Positions 15,545 through 24,257 of a DNA stretch of 42,056 nt are shown piece after piece. The notes under the pieces were generated by a model. It did no database searches and was not told the DNA's origin. It was given only the letters and a program-made list of their open reading frames with translations. A program made the translations under genes and the position numbers. Positions within the stretch are counted from its first letter, which is position 1, and each line of letters begins with the position of its first letter. The DNA is from Succinatimonas sp. UBA7265 (GTDB lineage: Bacteria; Pseudomonadota; Gammaproteobacteria; Enterobacterales; Succinivibrionaceae): positions 1 to 42,056 of the forward strand of contig DKSD01000099.1 in assembly GCA_002473165.1 (NCBI GenBank), written 5' to 3'.

Positions 15545-18409
15545 GTGTCCGATATTTTTGATCACTTTGTGTCTACAAAGTCTGTAGCTAAACCTCTAAT
15601 TTATGCTTATTCAGACACACGTTTTCAAGGTTACTTGAAAGTTGGTTATACGGATCGTCCTATTGAGGAACGCATGCGTGAGCATTATCCGACTCTCCTG
15701 CCTGGAAAAAAGAAAACGTATAAGGTGGAGCTTACTGAGCCAGCCATGCGAGACGACGGCAGTGTTTTCTTGGATCATGATGTTCACAGAATGCTTGGAT
15801 CTCTTGGTTTTGCAGCGATTAAAGATCCTGACGATAAAAAGACAGAATGGTTTAAGTGTACGGTAAATGATGTTAAAGCAGCTATTGTTTCTGTTAAGAC
15901 TGGAAAAATATACCACACATCCAGAACACAGACTTTCGGTTTACGCCCTGAACAGCAACGTGCTATTTCTGTAACGAAAGAATACTTCGAGCAGGAAAGA
16001 TTACGAAATCCTCATCATACGGCAAAATTTTTGTGGAATGCAAAAATGCGCTTTGGCAAGACTTTCACTTCTTATGAACTTGCCAAAGCAATGGATATGA
16101 AACGTATTTTGGTTTTAACTTTTAAACCTGCCGTTGAGGAATCTTGGGGATCTGATTTACTTTCCCACATTGATTTTGATGGTTGGCAGTTTTATTCAAA
16201 AGAACTTGCAAATAATACTGGTATCACTCCTGATAAACTTGACCAAACAAAGCCAATTGTCTGCTTTGGTTCTTTTCAGGACTTCCTTGGAAAAAATGAC
16301 AGAGGCGGTATTAAAGCTAAGAATGAATGGGTTCATGCTACTAATTGGGATATGGTCATTTTTGATGAATACCATTATGGCGCATGGCGAGATAACGCAA
16401 AAAAGCTTTTTGATCCTGAAAATGAAGATACGTACTATGATTTTGATATTGAGAAATATCGTAATGAAGAAGCTGACAGTGCTATTGATGAGAACTTTCT
16501 TCCGATTAAAACTAATTACTTCTTATTCTTATCTGGTACCCCTTTTCGTGCTTTGAATACTGGTGAATTTATGGAGGATCAGATTTATTCATGGACATAT
16601 TCTGATGAGCAGAAAGCAAAAGAAGAATGGAATGTCAATAACGGTCCTAACCCTTATGCGATGATGCCGGAAATTGTGCTCATGACATATCGCATTCCGG
16701 ATTCTATTCGTCAAATTGCATATAACGAGGATTTTAATGAATTTGATTTAAACGTTTTCTTTGCTGCGAAACCTGAAATTGAAGGAGAAATTGAAACTTC
16801 TCAATTCATCTATAAAGATTACGTACAGAAATGGCTTGATCTAATCAGGGGTGCATATCTGCCTTCTTCTGTTGATGATTTGAAGCTCGGTCAAAATGCT
16901 AAGCCGGTTATGCCTTACTCTGATGCAAGAATGCTTTCTGTGCTGAATCATACTTTATGGTTCCTTCCTAATGTTGCATCCTGCTATGCAATGGCCAATC
17001 TCCTTTCAGAACGGCAGAACGTTTTCTACCATGATTACAAGATTAATGTCTGTGCCGGAACTGCTGCAGGCATTGGCCTTGCTGCTTTGGGCCCGGTTCG
17101 TGAATCGATGGATCCGCCGTTGGAATCGAAAACAATCACGTTGTCCTGTGGAAAGCTTACAACAGGTGTTACTGTAAAACCATGGACTGGGATTTTCATG
17201 CTCCGCAACCTGTCCAGCCCGGAAACCTACTTCCAGGCTGCGTTCAGGGTGCAGTCTCCATGGACGATTAAAAAGGAAGATGGCACGGAAGAGATAATTA
17301 AGAAGAACTGTTACGTATTTGACTTCGCTCTCGACCGCGCGCTTCGTGAAATCTCGGATTACAGTTGCCGGTTGAATATCAGGGAGACAAATCCGGAAAA
17401 GAAGGTGGCTGAATTTATCCACTTCCTTCCTGTTTTGGCCTATGACGGCAGCACCATGACGCCTATTTCCGCTTCCGATATCCTCGATATCACTATGGCG
17501 GGTACGTCAGCCACTCTCTTGGCCCGACGCTGGGAATCAGCTCTTCTTGTGAACGTTGATAACGCTGCGCTTAAAAGACTTATGGGTAATCCTGAAGCCA
17601 TGGCAGCTATCATGAAGATAGAAGGATTCCGTTCCCTCAATAAAGACATTGCTACGATCATCAATAAGTCTGAGGCTGTGAGAAAGGCAAAACAGGAAGG
17701 CGAGGGCAGTCTTACTCCAAAGGAAAAGAAACAACTTACTGATGAGGAAAAAGAATATAAAGCAAAACGAAAGGAAATACAGGAAAAACTCATCAAGTTT
17801 GCAACGAGGATCCCGATCTTCATGTACCTCACAGATTACAGGGAGTATTCACTTAAGGATGTCATCACGCAGTTTGAACCTGGACTTTTCAGGAAGGTGA
17901 CTGGCCTTACGGTTGAAGACTTTGAGATGCTTGTTTCCGTCGGTATCTTCAATGATTCGCTGATGAACAGTGCAATCTATAACTTCAAGCGATATGAAGA
18001 CGCGTCCCTTGAGTATACAGGTATCAACAGACATGCTGCAGATGAAAACGTTGGCATGTTCAGCACGGTGATTTCAAAAGAAGATTATGAAGAAATGGCC
18101 GCTGCCCAGACGCAATCCATGCTGGATAACCAAGTTAGTGCCTTCACTTTGAATTTAAAAAGAACGCAGAATAAAGCCAGCAAAGTTGATGCAAAGCAAA
18201 GCGGAATGACAAATGCGGCACAAAGTGCCGACCCAGAGCACACACAAATTAGAATCGGCACCATTGTTTATCATGCTAACTACGGCGAGGGCAGGATCAC
18301 GAATATAGGCAAAAGGGGAAAAATCTTGGTGTCATTCCCTGACAAAAAGCCTTTGACATTTGTTGTCCCTGGATGCTTTGATAATGGATTTCTTAGTTTG
18401 AAGCCATAA
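15545..18409 (+). CDS. GIY-YIG nuclease-SF2 helicase fusion with Tudor-like C-terminus (restriction subunit)
   Basis: A 954-residue protein. Residues about 18-115 form a GIY-YIG domain of the T5orf172 kind: IYAYSD at 19-24, LKVGYT at 31-36, R-rich helix RPIEERMREHY, and FLDHDVHRML. A superfamily-2 helicase core follows: motif I KMRFGKT near 167-173, DEYH at 274-277, SGTPF at 330-334 and the motif VI region QAAFRVQSPW. The last 50 residues (GTIVYHANYGEGRITNIG) resemble the Tudor-like DNA/RNA polymerase-binding end of UvrD/PcrA helicases. GTG 15545 has AAGG upstream, 18 bases after the methyltransferase. Inferred role: ATP-dependent translocation and cleavage of unmodified DNA. Confidence 0.82.
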   Translation: MSDIFDHFVSTKSVAKPLIYAYSDTRFQGYLKVGYTDRPIEERMREHYPTLLPGKKKTYKVELTEPAMRDDGSVFLDHDVHRMLGSLGFAAIKDPDDKKTEWFKCTVNDVKAAIVSVKTGKIYHTSRTQTFGLRPEQQRAISVTKEYFEQERLRNPHHTAKFLWNAKMRFGKTFTSYELAKAMDMKRILVLTFKPAVEESWGSDLLSHIDFDGWQFYSKELANNTGITPDKLDQTKPIVCFGSFQDFLGKNDRGGIKAKNEWVHATNWDMVIFDEYHYGAWRDNAKKLFDPENEDTYYDFDIEKYRNEEADSAIDENFLPIKTNYFLFLSGTPFRALNTGEFMEDQIYSWTYSDEQKAKEEWNVNNGPNPYAMMPEIVLMTYRIPDSIRQIAYNEDFNEFDLNVFFAAKPEIEGEIETSQFIYKDYVQKWLDLIRGAYLPSSVDDLKLGQNAKPVMPYSDARMLSVLNHTLWFLPNVASCYAMANLLSERQNVFYHDYKINVCAGTAAGIGLAALGPVRESMDPPLESKTITLSCGKLTTGVTVKPWTGIFMLRNLSSPETYFQAAFRVQSPWTIKKEDGTEEIIKKNCYVFDFALDRALREISDYSCRLNIRETNPEKKVAEFIHFLPVLAYDGSTMTPISASDILDITMAGTSATLLARRWESALLVNVDNAALKRLMGNPEAMAAIMKIEGFRSLNKDIATIINKSEAVRKAKQEGEGSLTPKEKKQLTDEEKEYKAKRKEIQEKLIKFATRIPIFMYLTDYREYSLKDVITQFEPGLFRKVTGLTVEDFEMLVSVGIFNDSLMNSAIYNFKRYEDASLEYTGINRHAADENVGMFSTVISKEDYEEMAAAQTQSMLDNQVSAFTLNLKRTQNKASKVDAKQSGMTNAAQSADPEHTQIRIGTIVYHANYGEGRITNIGKRGKILVSFPDKKPLTFVVPGCFDNGFLSLKP

Positions 18410-18452
18410 AATTCTGCATGTGTGATTTATAGTGCTGAGGCCGGATGCCATG

Positions 18453-18468
18453 TGTTTAAGTTTGATTG
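18453..18468 (+). repeat. 16-bp direct repeat, right copy
   Basis: Identical to 13303-13318. It starts 44 bases after the helicase-nuclease stop and about 80 bases before the convergent pbpC stop. Confidence 0.75.
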
Positions 18469-18549
18469 CTTCACAAAGCGCCTTCGCGATTGGCTAGAGA
18501 TTTAGGGAAACCAGGCGTCAGATTGCGAGGCTGGAATTTCCAGCTGGGC

Positions 18550-20574
18550 TTAATTCTCTGCCTTGGGTTCAGCCATCACCACCTCCGCCCTCACCCCGGC
18601 GCTCTGTCCCTTGCTGTCCGTGACGATGAGCAGCACCTTGCCGCTCTTTTTAGGCACAAAGCGCTTTGGATCAGGCTGCGCCACCCCGTCAGCTGTGAGA
18701 TAGCAGGGGCACTCTCCGCCCTCGGTCCTGATGCTGATCCCGCCTAAGCTGTCAGGGGCGATCTTGGCGCCCTCAGGCGGGAACACGATCTTAAGTTTGC
18801 GCTCTTGGTTTTGGATCTTTCTAAAAGCCTGCGGCACCGCGCCAAAGGCCTGCGCCGAGCCGTTATCTGCCTTTAAAGCCTCATTCCCCGCCGCAGCCGT
18901 AAGTATCTGCAAAAGATAAGGCGCCGCGTCGTGAAGCCCCGTGGCTCCCGGACAGGGCGTGCCGTCTGGGCGCCCCGACCACACCGCCGCGGTGTAGGGG
19001 CCGAGGCTCCCCGCCGCCCAGGCATCGCGCGATCCGTGCGAGGTGCCGGTCTTGTAGCCTAAGCCCGGTACCGGGGCAAAGCCCTCAGGGGCGGGCATGG
19101 CGCGCAGCATCTGACGCATCTGCTCCGCCGCCTTTTGTGACATCAGCCTTACCGGATTCTGTGCCTTTGCTCCTTTGATGAGCATCGGCTCATAGAGCAT
19201 GCCCTGGTTCTCATAGATCGTATAGAGCGCTGCCAGATCCCAAAGACTTACCCCGCAGCCTCCTAAGATCACCGCCGCCGAGGGCGGGGCGTCCCCTGGC
19301 AGCTGGATCCTCTGTTTGCCTGAATTCAGGCGCATCACCAGATACTCAGGGCTTAAGCGCTCAGTGATCTCAAGTGCCGACAAGTTCAGCGAGAGCACCA
19401 GCGCCTGGGTGAGCGTGAGCTCGCCTTGGTGGCTGCCGCTGAAATTGCGCGGCTCCCAGCTGCCGTAGAGTTTTCCCTTGTCAGAAACTAAGGTACGCGG
19501 ATGCACCAGGCCTTTCTCAAGCGCGAGAGCATAGGCAAAGGGCTTGAGCGCCGAGCCTGGAGATCTTACGGCTAAGGGCAGGGCCAGCTCGGTCTCGCCT
19601 TGATTGCCTGAGATCCAGCCTGCGATCTCATGGCTGCGGTTGTCGATCACCACCGCGCTCATGAGGATCCCGTCTTGATGCGCCTCACGATGCCTGTGGG
19701 CGGCCTGGGCGAGGATGCGCTGCATCCGGGGATCCAAAGTAAGCTCCGCATTAGGCGCGAGCGTCTGCCGCAGCACGGCGCGGGTCAGGCCGGGTTCTTT
19801 TCTGGGGAAGGACAGCAGTTTTTCGGGCAGCGGCGCCGCGGCCGCGGCCTGCTCCACGCCCTCTGAGATGATCCCCCGCTCCCGTGCAAGCCTTAACACG
19901 TCGGCGCGGTAGTAGCGCGCAGCCTCAGGATGCCGGTCGGGGCGGATAAGCTCCGGGGCGCGGGGCAGGGCGACGAGCAGCGCCGCCTCCTCAGGGCTAA
20001 GCCTGTCAGGCAGATGGCCAAACCAGCGCACGGAGGCGGCGCTCACCCCTTCGATATTCCCGCCAAAGGGGGCGAGCGTGAGGTACATCGAGAGCACGCC
20101 CTGACGCCCTTGAGTTAATGTCAGATGCACTGCTGAAAAGATCTCGGAGATCTTCGCGCTCACGGTGCGGGGCTTTCTTGTAAGCAGGCGCAAGACCTGC
20201 ATGGCCAGAGTCGAGCCGCCTGAGACTATTCTTCCGGCCCTGAGATCAGAGAGCGCGGCGCGGCACAAGGCCAGGGGATCGACACCGGGGTGGTATTCAA
20301 AGTTGCGATCCTCTGAGGCCAAAAGCATCTTCAAATACAGCGGATCGACATCCTGAGGATCTGTCGGAACGCGCAGGCGATCCTCTGCGGTAAGCGTGCA
20401 CCCTAAGATCTCCCCCTCTCTGTCCATGGCGCAGCGCGATACCGAGTTAAAGGCGCTGAGATCGGAGAGCGGGGCAAAACGCAGGAACAGCAGCGCCGCC
20501 GCCAGGAGCATTAAGGCTGCCATTAGGGCTTTGAGAGCGCAGCGTGATCGGTGTTCCATTTTTGGGAGTGCCAT
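18550..20574 (-). CDS. pbpC: Penicillin-binding protein 1C, bifunctional transglycosylase/transpeptidase
   Basis: A 674-residue inner-membrane protein with one TM segment at about 13-32. The GT51 glycosyltransferase has catalytic E88 in ASEDRNFEYHPG and the motif GGSTLAMQ at 119-126. The transpeptidase has SALK at 341-344, SLN at 395-397 and KTGT at 508-511. The C-terminal BiPBP_C domain ends the chain. This is the PbpC type, somewhat shorter than the roughly 770-residue E. coli protein. In E. coli pbpC is next to the alpha-2-macroglobulin gene yfhM; here the macroglobulin gene lies 5 kb away on the same strand, so the classical pair has been separated. ATG 20574 is used; M6 is a possible alternative. 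Confidence 0.93.
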   Translation of the reverse strand: MALPKMEHRSRCALKALMAALMLLAAALLFLRFAPLSDLSAFNSVSRCAMDREGEILGCTLTAEDRLRVPTDPQDVDPLYLKMLLASEDRNFEYHPGVDPLALCRAALSDLRAGRIVSGGSTLAMQVLRLLTRKPRTVSAKISEIFSAVHLTLTQGRQGVLSMYLTLAPFGGNIEGVSAASVRWFGHLPDRLSPEEAALLVALPRAPELIRPDRHPEAARYYRADVLRLARERGIISEGVEQAAAAAPLPEKLLSFPRKEPGLTRAVLRQTLAPNAELTLDPRMQRILAQAAHRHREAHQDGILMSAVVIDNRSHEIAGWISGNQGETELALPLAVRSPGSALKPFAYALALEKGLVHPRTLVSDKGKLYGSWEPRNFSGSHQGELTLTQALVLSLNLSALEITERLSPEYLVMRLNSGKQRIQLPGDAPPSAAVILGGCGVSLWDLAALYTIYENQGMLYEPMLIKGAKAQNPVRLMSQKAAEQMRQMLRAMPAPEGFAPVPGLGYKTGTSHGSRDAWAAGSLGPYTAAVWSGRPDGTPCPGATGLHDAAPYLLQILTAAAGNEALKADNGSAQAFGAVPQAFRKIQNQERKLKIVFPPEGAKIAPDSLGGISIRTEGGECPCYLTADGVAQPDPKRFVPKKSGKVLLIVTDSKGQSAGVRAEVVMAEPKAEN

Positions 20575-20581
20575 GCGGAAT

Positions 20582-20609
20582 TTGCGCCTTGGGTGTTTAT
20601 CCCTATAAT
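20582..20609 (+). promoter_or_regulatory. Candidate sigma-70 promoter of the EIIC gene
   Basis: TTGCGC (20582-20587), a 16-base spacer and a consensus TATAAT (20604-20609) lie 34 bases upstream of the EIIC start codon, in the short divergent gap with pbpC. Confidence 0.6.
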
Positions 20610-20642
20610 CAAAGGCGTTTTTGAGCTGTTTTGGAAACCATT

Positions 20643-21704
20643 ATGAGCAAATTCAAGGGATTTTTAAAGCGCAAGGATATTGAGATCTCGTTGCGCCGCT
20701 ACGGCATCGATGCCCTGGGCGCCATGGCGCAGGGCCTCTTCTGCTCCCTGCTCATCGGCACGATCATGAGCACGCTGGGAAAGCAGCTGGGCATTGAGAT
20801 CCTCGTGACCGTGGGCGGCTATGCCGCCAAGATGTCAGGCCCTGCGATGTCGGTGGCGATCGGCTGGGCGCTCAAATGCCCGCCCATGGTGCTGTTCTCG
20901 CTCGTGGTCGTGGGCGCGGCCGCCAACGGCCTGGGCGGCGCCGGCGGCCCTTTGGCGGTGCTCGTTATAGCGATCGTCGCAGCCGAGTTTGGCAAGGCCG
21001 TTTCCAAAGAGACCCGCGTCGACATCCTCGTGACCCCCTTTGTCACGGTGTTTATCGGCGTCGTGCTCTCGCTGCTGATAGCTCCCCCTATAGGCAGCGC
21101 CGCATCCTCAGTGGGCAAGCTCATCATGTTCGCAACCGAGCTGCAGCCCTTCTTAATGGGTGTTTTGGTGTCGGTGATCGTAGGCGTGTGCCTGACGCTC
21201 CCGATCTCCTCTGCGGCCATCTGCGCCGCTTTAGGGCTTACGGGCCTGGCAGGCGGCGCGGCTGTTGCCGGCTGCTGTGCCCAGATGGTTGGCTTTGCCG
21301 TGATCTCCTTTAAGGAGAACGGCTGGGGCGGGCTGATCTCCCAGGGGATCGGCACCTCGATGCTGCAGATGGGCAATATCGTGCGCAACCCGCGCATCTG
21401 GATCGCCTCGACGCTGGCCTCGGCGATCACCGGCCCTCTGGCCACCTGCCTGTTTAATCTGCAGATGAACGGCCCTGCCGTGTCCTCAGGCATGGGCACC
21501 TGCGGCCTCGTGGGGCAGCTCGGTGTCTACGCAGGCTGGGTTTCCGATGTGCAGTCAGGTGCCAAGGCCGAGATCACCTCAGGCGACTGGCTCGGGCTCA
21601 TCATGATCTCCTTCGTGCTCCCTGCCGTGATCACCCCGATCATCAATTACTTCTGCCGCAAGGCAGGCTGGGTCAAAGACGGGGACATGAAGCTCATCCG
21701 CTGA
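20643..21704 (+). CDS. PTS EIIC-like membrane protein (PTS_EIIC_2 family)
   Basis: A 353-residue polytopic membrane protein, very rich in Gly/Ala/Ile/Val, with about ten hydrophobic segments and the ending TPIINYFCRKAGWV. It resembles the PF13303-type EIIC proteins, which typically occur without EIIA or EIIB neighbours, as here. Sugar transport is therefore uncertain; it may be a carrier or a regulator for an unknown solute. The start is taken as ATG 20643 rather than the upstream TTG. A promoter at 20582-20609 and a terminator at 21759-21779 make it a monocistronic unit. Confidence 0.82.
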   Translation: MSKFKGFLKRKDIEISLRRYGIDALGAMAQGLFCSLLIGTIMSTLGKQLGIEILVTVGGYAAKMSGPAMSVAIGWALKCPPMVLFSLVVVGAAANGLGGAGGPLAVLVIAIVAAEFGKAVSKETRVDILVTPFVTVFIGVVLSLLIAPPIGSAASSVGKLIMFATELQPFLMGVLVSVIVGVCLTLPISSAAICAALGLTGLAGGAAVAGCCAQMVGFAVISFKENGWGGLISQGIGTSMLQMGNIVRNPRIWIASTLASAITGPLATCLFNLQMNGPAVSSGMGTCGLVGQLGVYAGWVSDVQSGAKAEITSGDWLGLIMISFVLPAVITPIINYFCRKAGWVKDGDMKLIR

Positions 21705-21758
21705 CATAAAACCTGCCGCCAGGATCTGCCCGGCGGCGGGGTTCAGATCTTGAGAACA

Positions 21759-21779
21759 GGGGCGGTGAGCCCCTTTTTT
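21759..21779 (+). terminator. Rho-independent terminator of the EIIC gene
   Basis: GGGGC (21759-21763), loop GGTGA, GCCCC (21769-21773) and six T residues. It is preceded by a GC-rich inverted repeat, GCCGCC with GGCGGC, around 21713-21737. A very similar arrangement stands at 24710-24778. Confidence 0.85.
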
Positions 21780-21785
21780 CGTGCC

Positions 21786-22340
21786 TTAAAGCAGGAGGCT
21801 GGGATCTTCAGGCGCGAGGGGGCTGCCGGCGCTCTCTGCCGGCGCCCGGTGCTGGGGCCGCGCTGAACGCCGGAGATGGCAGGGCGGATTTTTCGGACAC
21901 CGCGGCAAGTGCCGGGGCGCCGCGCCTTACCGGTGCTTGGGCAGGGGCCGGAGCTGACGTGCGCCGCGCCGATGAAGATCCTCTCCTCTGACGCTCCGGC
22001 GCCAAACGCATTGCCACGATCCGCGCCTGCGCGGCGGCGCTCAGCAGGATCGGCAAGGCGGATTTTTCGGCGAGGATTTGCAGGCGCCGAATGGTGCGGA
22101 GCAGAACGAGCGCTGATCCCGGCGCGGCCGCGGCAGCTGACTTCGCAGAGTTGCACCAGGCTTGGGTGCGTTTGGCGGAAAACGCATGACGCGCCTTATG
22201 ACCTTGGCCGGCACCTGAGTTTTGTTTCCTTTTGCAAATTCCGGGAGAGCGGATCGCCGGCTGCGGAGGGCGGATCACCGCATTACGCAGAGGCGGATCA
22301 CCTCGATCTTGCAGAGGCGCCGCGGATCTCAAAGACACCT
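21786..22340 (-). pseudogene. Probable decayed paralogue of the two-TM protein encoded at 24785-25609
   Basis: Reading leftwards into the terminator at 21759, the minus strand ends in CTTTAA in the same way as the intact gene at 24785. The last 33 codons, read with one frameshift, share about 11 identities with that protein (ALPSPAFSAAPAPGAG against ALAASAFATATALGAS, then ED...L). A 174-base internal repeat marked by GGCGGATTTTTCGG (21883-21896 and 22057-22070) keeps the coding phase. The upstream membrane segments are not recognisable. Long frames exist on both strands here, but none has family resemblance. Confidence 0.35.
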
Positions 22341-22424
22341 GCGATCCCTCTCCTTTGGAAGCCTTACGCCAGGCGTCAGCTCAGGGCCTGCGCAGCATGG
22401 GAGTCGCTGAGGTCTTTGACAGAA

Positions 22425-22459
22425 AGCAGGCAGCGCGCAGCGCTGCCTGCTTTTTCCCT
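22425..22459 (+). terminator. Strong rho-independent terminator without an assigned gene
   Basis: A perfect 11-bp stem AGCAGGCAGCG/CGCTGCCTGCT (22425-22435 with 22441-22451, loop CGCAG) is followed by a T-rich tract TTTTTCCCTTTT. No credible gene lies just upstream on the plus strand, so it may end a small RNA or a vanished gene. Confidence 0.7.
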
Positions 22460-22582
22460 TTTATCCTCATTTGAGGCGGCTGCAAAGAACTGTACGCAGC
22501 CGCCGATCGCGTACGCTAATGTTCACCATGTCCGCGCTTATACCTCTGCGGCTTTCCGAGATGATCTTATGCGTGAGGAAGT

Positions 22583-22642
22583 TTCTCATAAGAAACTTTC
22601 TTATGAGATAGTTTCTTGTGATAAAGTTCCTTATGAGATAGT
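22583..22642 (+). repeat. Four tandem copies of a 15-bp repeat
   Basis: The unit, consensus TTCTTATGAGATAGT, recurs at 22583, 22598, 22613 and 22628 with a strict 15-base period and 4-7 changes between some copies. Within it, 22587-22609 is a near-complete palindrome with 11-bp arms (CTCATAAGAAA with TTTCTTATGAG). It is AT-rich inside a GC-rich region and lies about 70 bases upstream of the ATPase start. The minus strand would encode pentapeptides of the type LSHKK, so it may be a scrap of a repeat protein rather than an operator. A small hairpin GGCGCT/AGCGCC follows at 22658-22673. Confidence 0.7.
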
Positions 22643-22713
22643 TCTATTTAACGTTAAGGCGCTTTAGAGCGCCAATGCAGCTTAGATGCAGGAAAATTCA
22701 GGAGCGCGGAAAA

Positions 22714-24123
22714 ATGTTCATCGGGCGCGAGCGCGAGCTTGCCATGCTGGAGCGCATGTACCATTCAGATAAATTCGAATTTGCCGTCGTCTATGGCCGG
22801 CGCCGCATCGGCAAGACCGCGCTCCTCAGTCACTTTGTTCAGGATAAACGGGCGATCTTTTTCACCGGCATCGAGCAGGATGCCGGGAAAAACCTGCAGA
22901 TCTTCACCTCGGAGATCTTAAAGGTGCTCTCCGGCACAAGCGGGGATGCCAAATTCGCTGATTTTTACGCCGCCCTGGATTTTGTTTTCAGGGACGCGGA
23001 GAGGGAAAGGCTGATCCTGATAATCGACGAGTATCCCTATGTCGCCAGAGCCTGCAAGAGCCTGGCCTCGGTGCTGCAGCAACTCATTGACCGCTGCCAG
23101 GATGGCTCAAAGCTCATGCTCATCCTCTGCGGCTCCTCCGTCTCCTATATGGAAGACGAGGTGCTCGCTTACAAGTCTCCGCTTTACGGCAGACGCACGG
23201 CACAGCTGAAGATCCTCCCCTTTGACTTTAAGGACGCCCGCAGGTTTTGGAAGCGCGCCTCAGCTGAAAACCAGGCCCTGTTTTACGGCATGGTCGGAGG
23301 CACGCCGCAGTATATCAGGGCGCTCAGTGACACCCTCAGCCTCAAAGATAATCTGAAGAACACTTTTTTAAATGCGTTATCAGCGCTTTACACTGAGCCT
23401 GGCAGTCTTATAAGCCAGGAGCTGCGCGAGCCGGCCCTCTATAACACGGTGATCTCCGCGATCGCCGCCGGGGCGTCCAAGCTTTCGGAGATTTCAACTA
23501 AAACCGGAATTTCTTCCGGTGTCTGCGCCAAATACATCAACATGCTGATCAATCTTGAGATCGTTAAGAAAGAAACCCCGTACGGGGAAAAAACCTCCAA
23601 GAAGACTTTGTATTCGATCGCCGACAGCCTGTTCAGGTTTTGGTACCGCTTTATCCCGGAAAACACCACCGCGATCGAACGCGGCGCAGTTGACGGAGCC
23701 CTGGAAGAAATAGCTTCAGAGCTTTCTGACTATATGGGACCGGTGTTTGAGGAGATCTGCCGGCAGTATCTTTGGGATCAGCTCTCAAAGGGCAAATGCC
23801 CGGTGAAGTTTTTAAGCCTGGGCCGCTGGTGGGGCAACGATCCGCTGCGCAAAGAGCAGGCTGAGATTGACATCATAGGGGAGCAGGATCGTGACACCGC
23901 CTTGTTTGCCGAGTGCAAATGGCGCAATGAAAAGGCTGATCTGAACACCCTGGAAACCCTGATCGCCAGAAGCAGGCTGTTTAGTTATGCCAATGTCAGC
24001 CTGTACCTCTTCTCAAAGAGCGGCTTTACGAAAGGCTGTGTCGAGCGGGCAGCTAAAAGCCCCGAGATCCGTTTAGTGAGCTACGCGCAGATCCTCAAGG
24101 ATTTCCAACAGCCTGAAAATTGA
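22714..24123 (+). CDS. AAA ATPase with C-terminal DUF234 nuclease-like domain
   Basis: A 469-residue protein of the archaeal-type ATPase family (PF01637 plus DUF234). It begins MFIGRERELAMLERM, has the P-loop GRRRIGKT at 28-35 and Walker B LIIDEYPY with D105/E106, then a winged-helix segment (about 245-300, LSEISTKTGISSGVCAKYINML). The C-terminal part carries a PD-(D/E)XK-like pattern EIDIIGE...FAECKWR with E384, D386, E400 and K402. ATG 22714 follows AGGAG. The biological role of this family is not established; it is frequent in mobile or defence-rich regions. It stands alone between two decayed duplicates. Confidence 0.88.
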   Translation: MFIGRERELAMLERMYHSDKFEFAVVYGRRRIGKTALLSHFVQDKRAIFFTGIEQDAGKNLQIFTSEILKVLSGTSGDAKFADFYAALDFVFRDAERERLILIIDEYPYVARACKSLASVLQQLIDRCQDGSKLMLILCGSSVSYMEDEVLAYKSPLYGRRTAQLKILPFDFKDARRFWKRASAENQALFYGMVGGTPQYIRALSDTLSLKDNLKNTFLNALSALYTEPGSLISQELREPALYNTVISAIAAGASKLSEISTKTGISSGVCAKYINMLINLEIVKKETPYGEKTSKKTLYSIADSLFRFWYRFIPENTTAIERGAVDGALEEIASELSDYMGPVFEEICRQYLWDQLSKGKCPVKFLSLGRWWGNDPLRKEQAEIDIIGEQDRDTALFAECKWRNEKADLNTLETLIARSRLFSYANVSLYLFSKSGFTKGCVERAAKSPEIRLVSYAQILKDFQQPEN

Positions 24124-24217
24124 GAACCAGACAGTTCACCTAGCTGCGGTGCAGGGAGCGCGCAAGGCGCCGTAAGGGCGGCAAGGCAGATTCTCCCTGA
24201 CGCTCTGTCAGATGCCA

Positions 24218-24257
24218 GTGATTAGATCACCCAAGGCGATCGGTCGGATCTAATCAC
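24218..24257. repeat. 11-bp perfect inverted repeat
   Basis: GTGATTAGATC (24218-24228) and GATCTAATCAC (24247-24257) are separated by 18 bases. There is no T tract, so it is not a terminator. It lies between the ATPase stop and the EIIC-like fragment and could be a recombination junction or protein-binding site. Confidence 0.55.

Larger units (their letters stand above)
13303..18468 (+). mobile_element. Direct-repeat-bounded restriction-modification island
   Basis: A 5.17-kb segment from repeat to repeat holds exactly three co-directional genes: two methyltransferase-like genes and a GIY-YIG/helicase gene. It is visibly richer in AT than both flanks and differs in codon choice from the GC-rich operon to the left and pbpC to the right. 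No integrase or transposase is encoded inside, so it may have moved by homologous or trans-acting recombination. The mobility is inferred. Confidence 0.55.

Noticed and set aside
21876..22667. 263-codon plus-strand frame and competing minus-strand frames in the GC-rich spacer
   Set aside because: The Arg/Ala/Pro-rich composition, lack of any recognisable domain and overlap with the 15-bp repeats and a terminator point to chance open frames in GC-rich decayed DNA.
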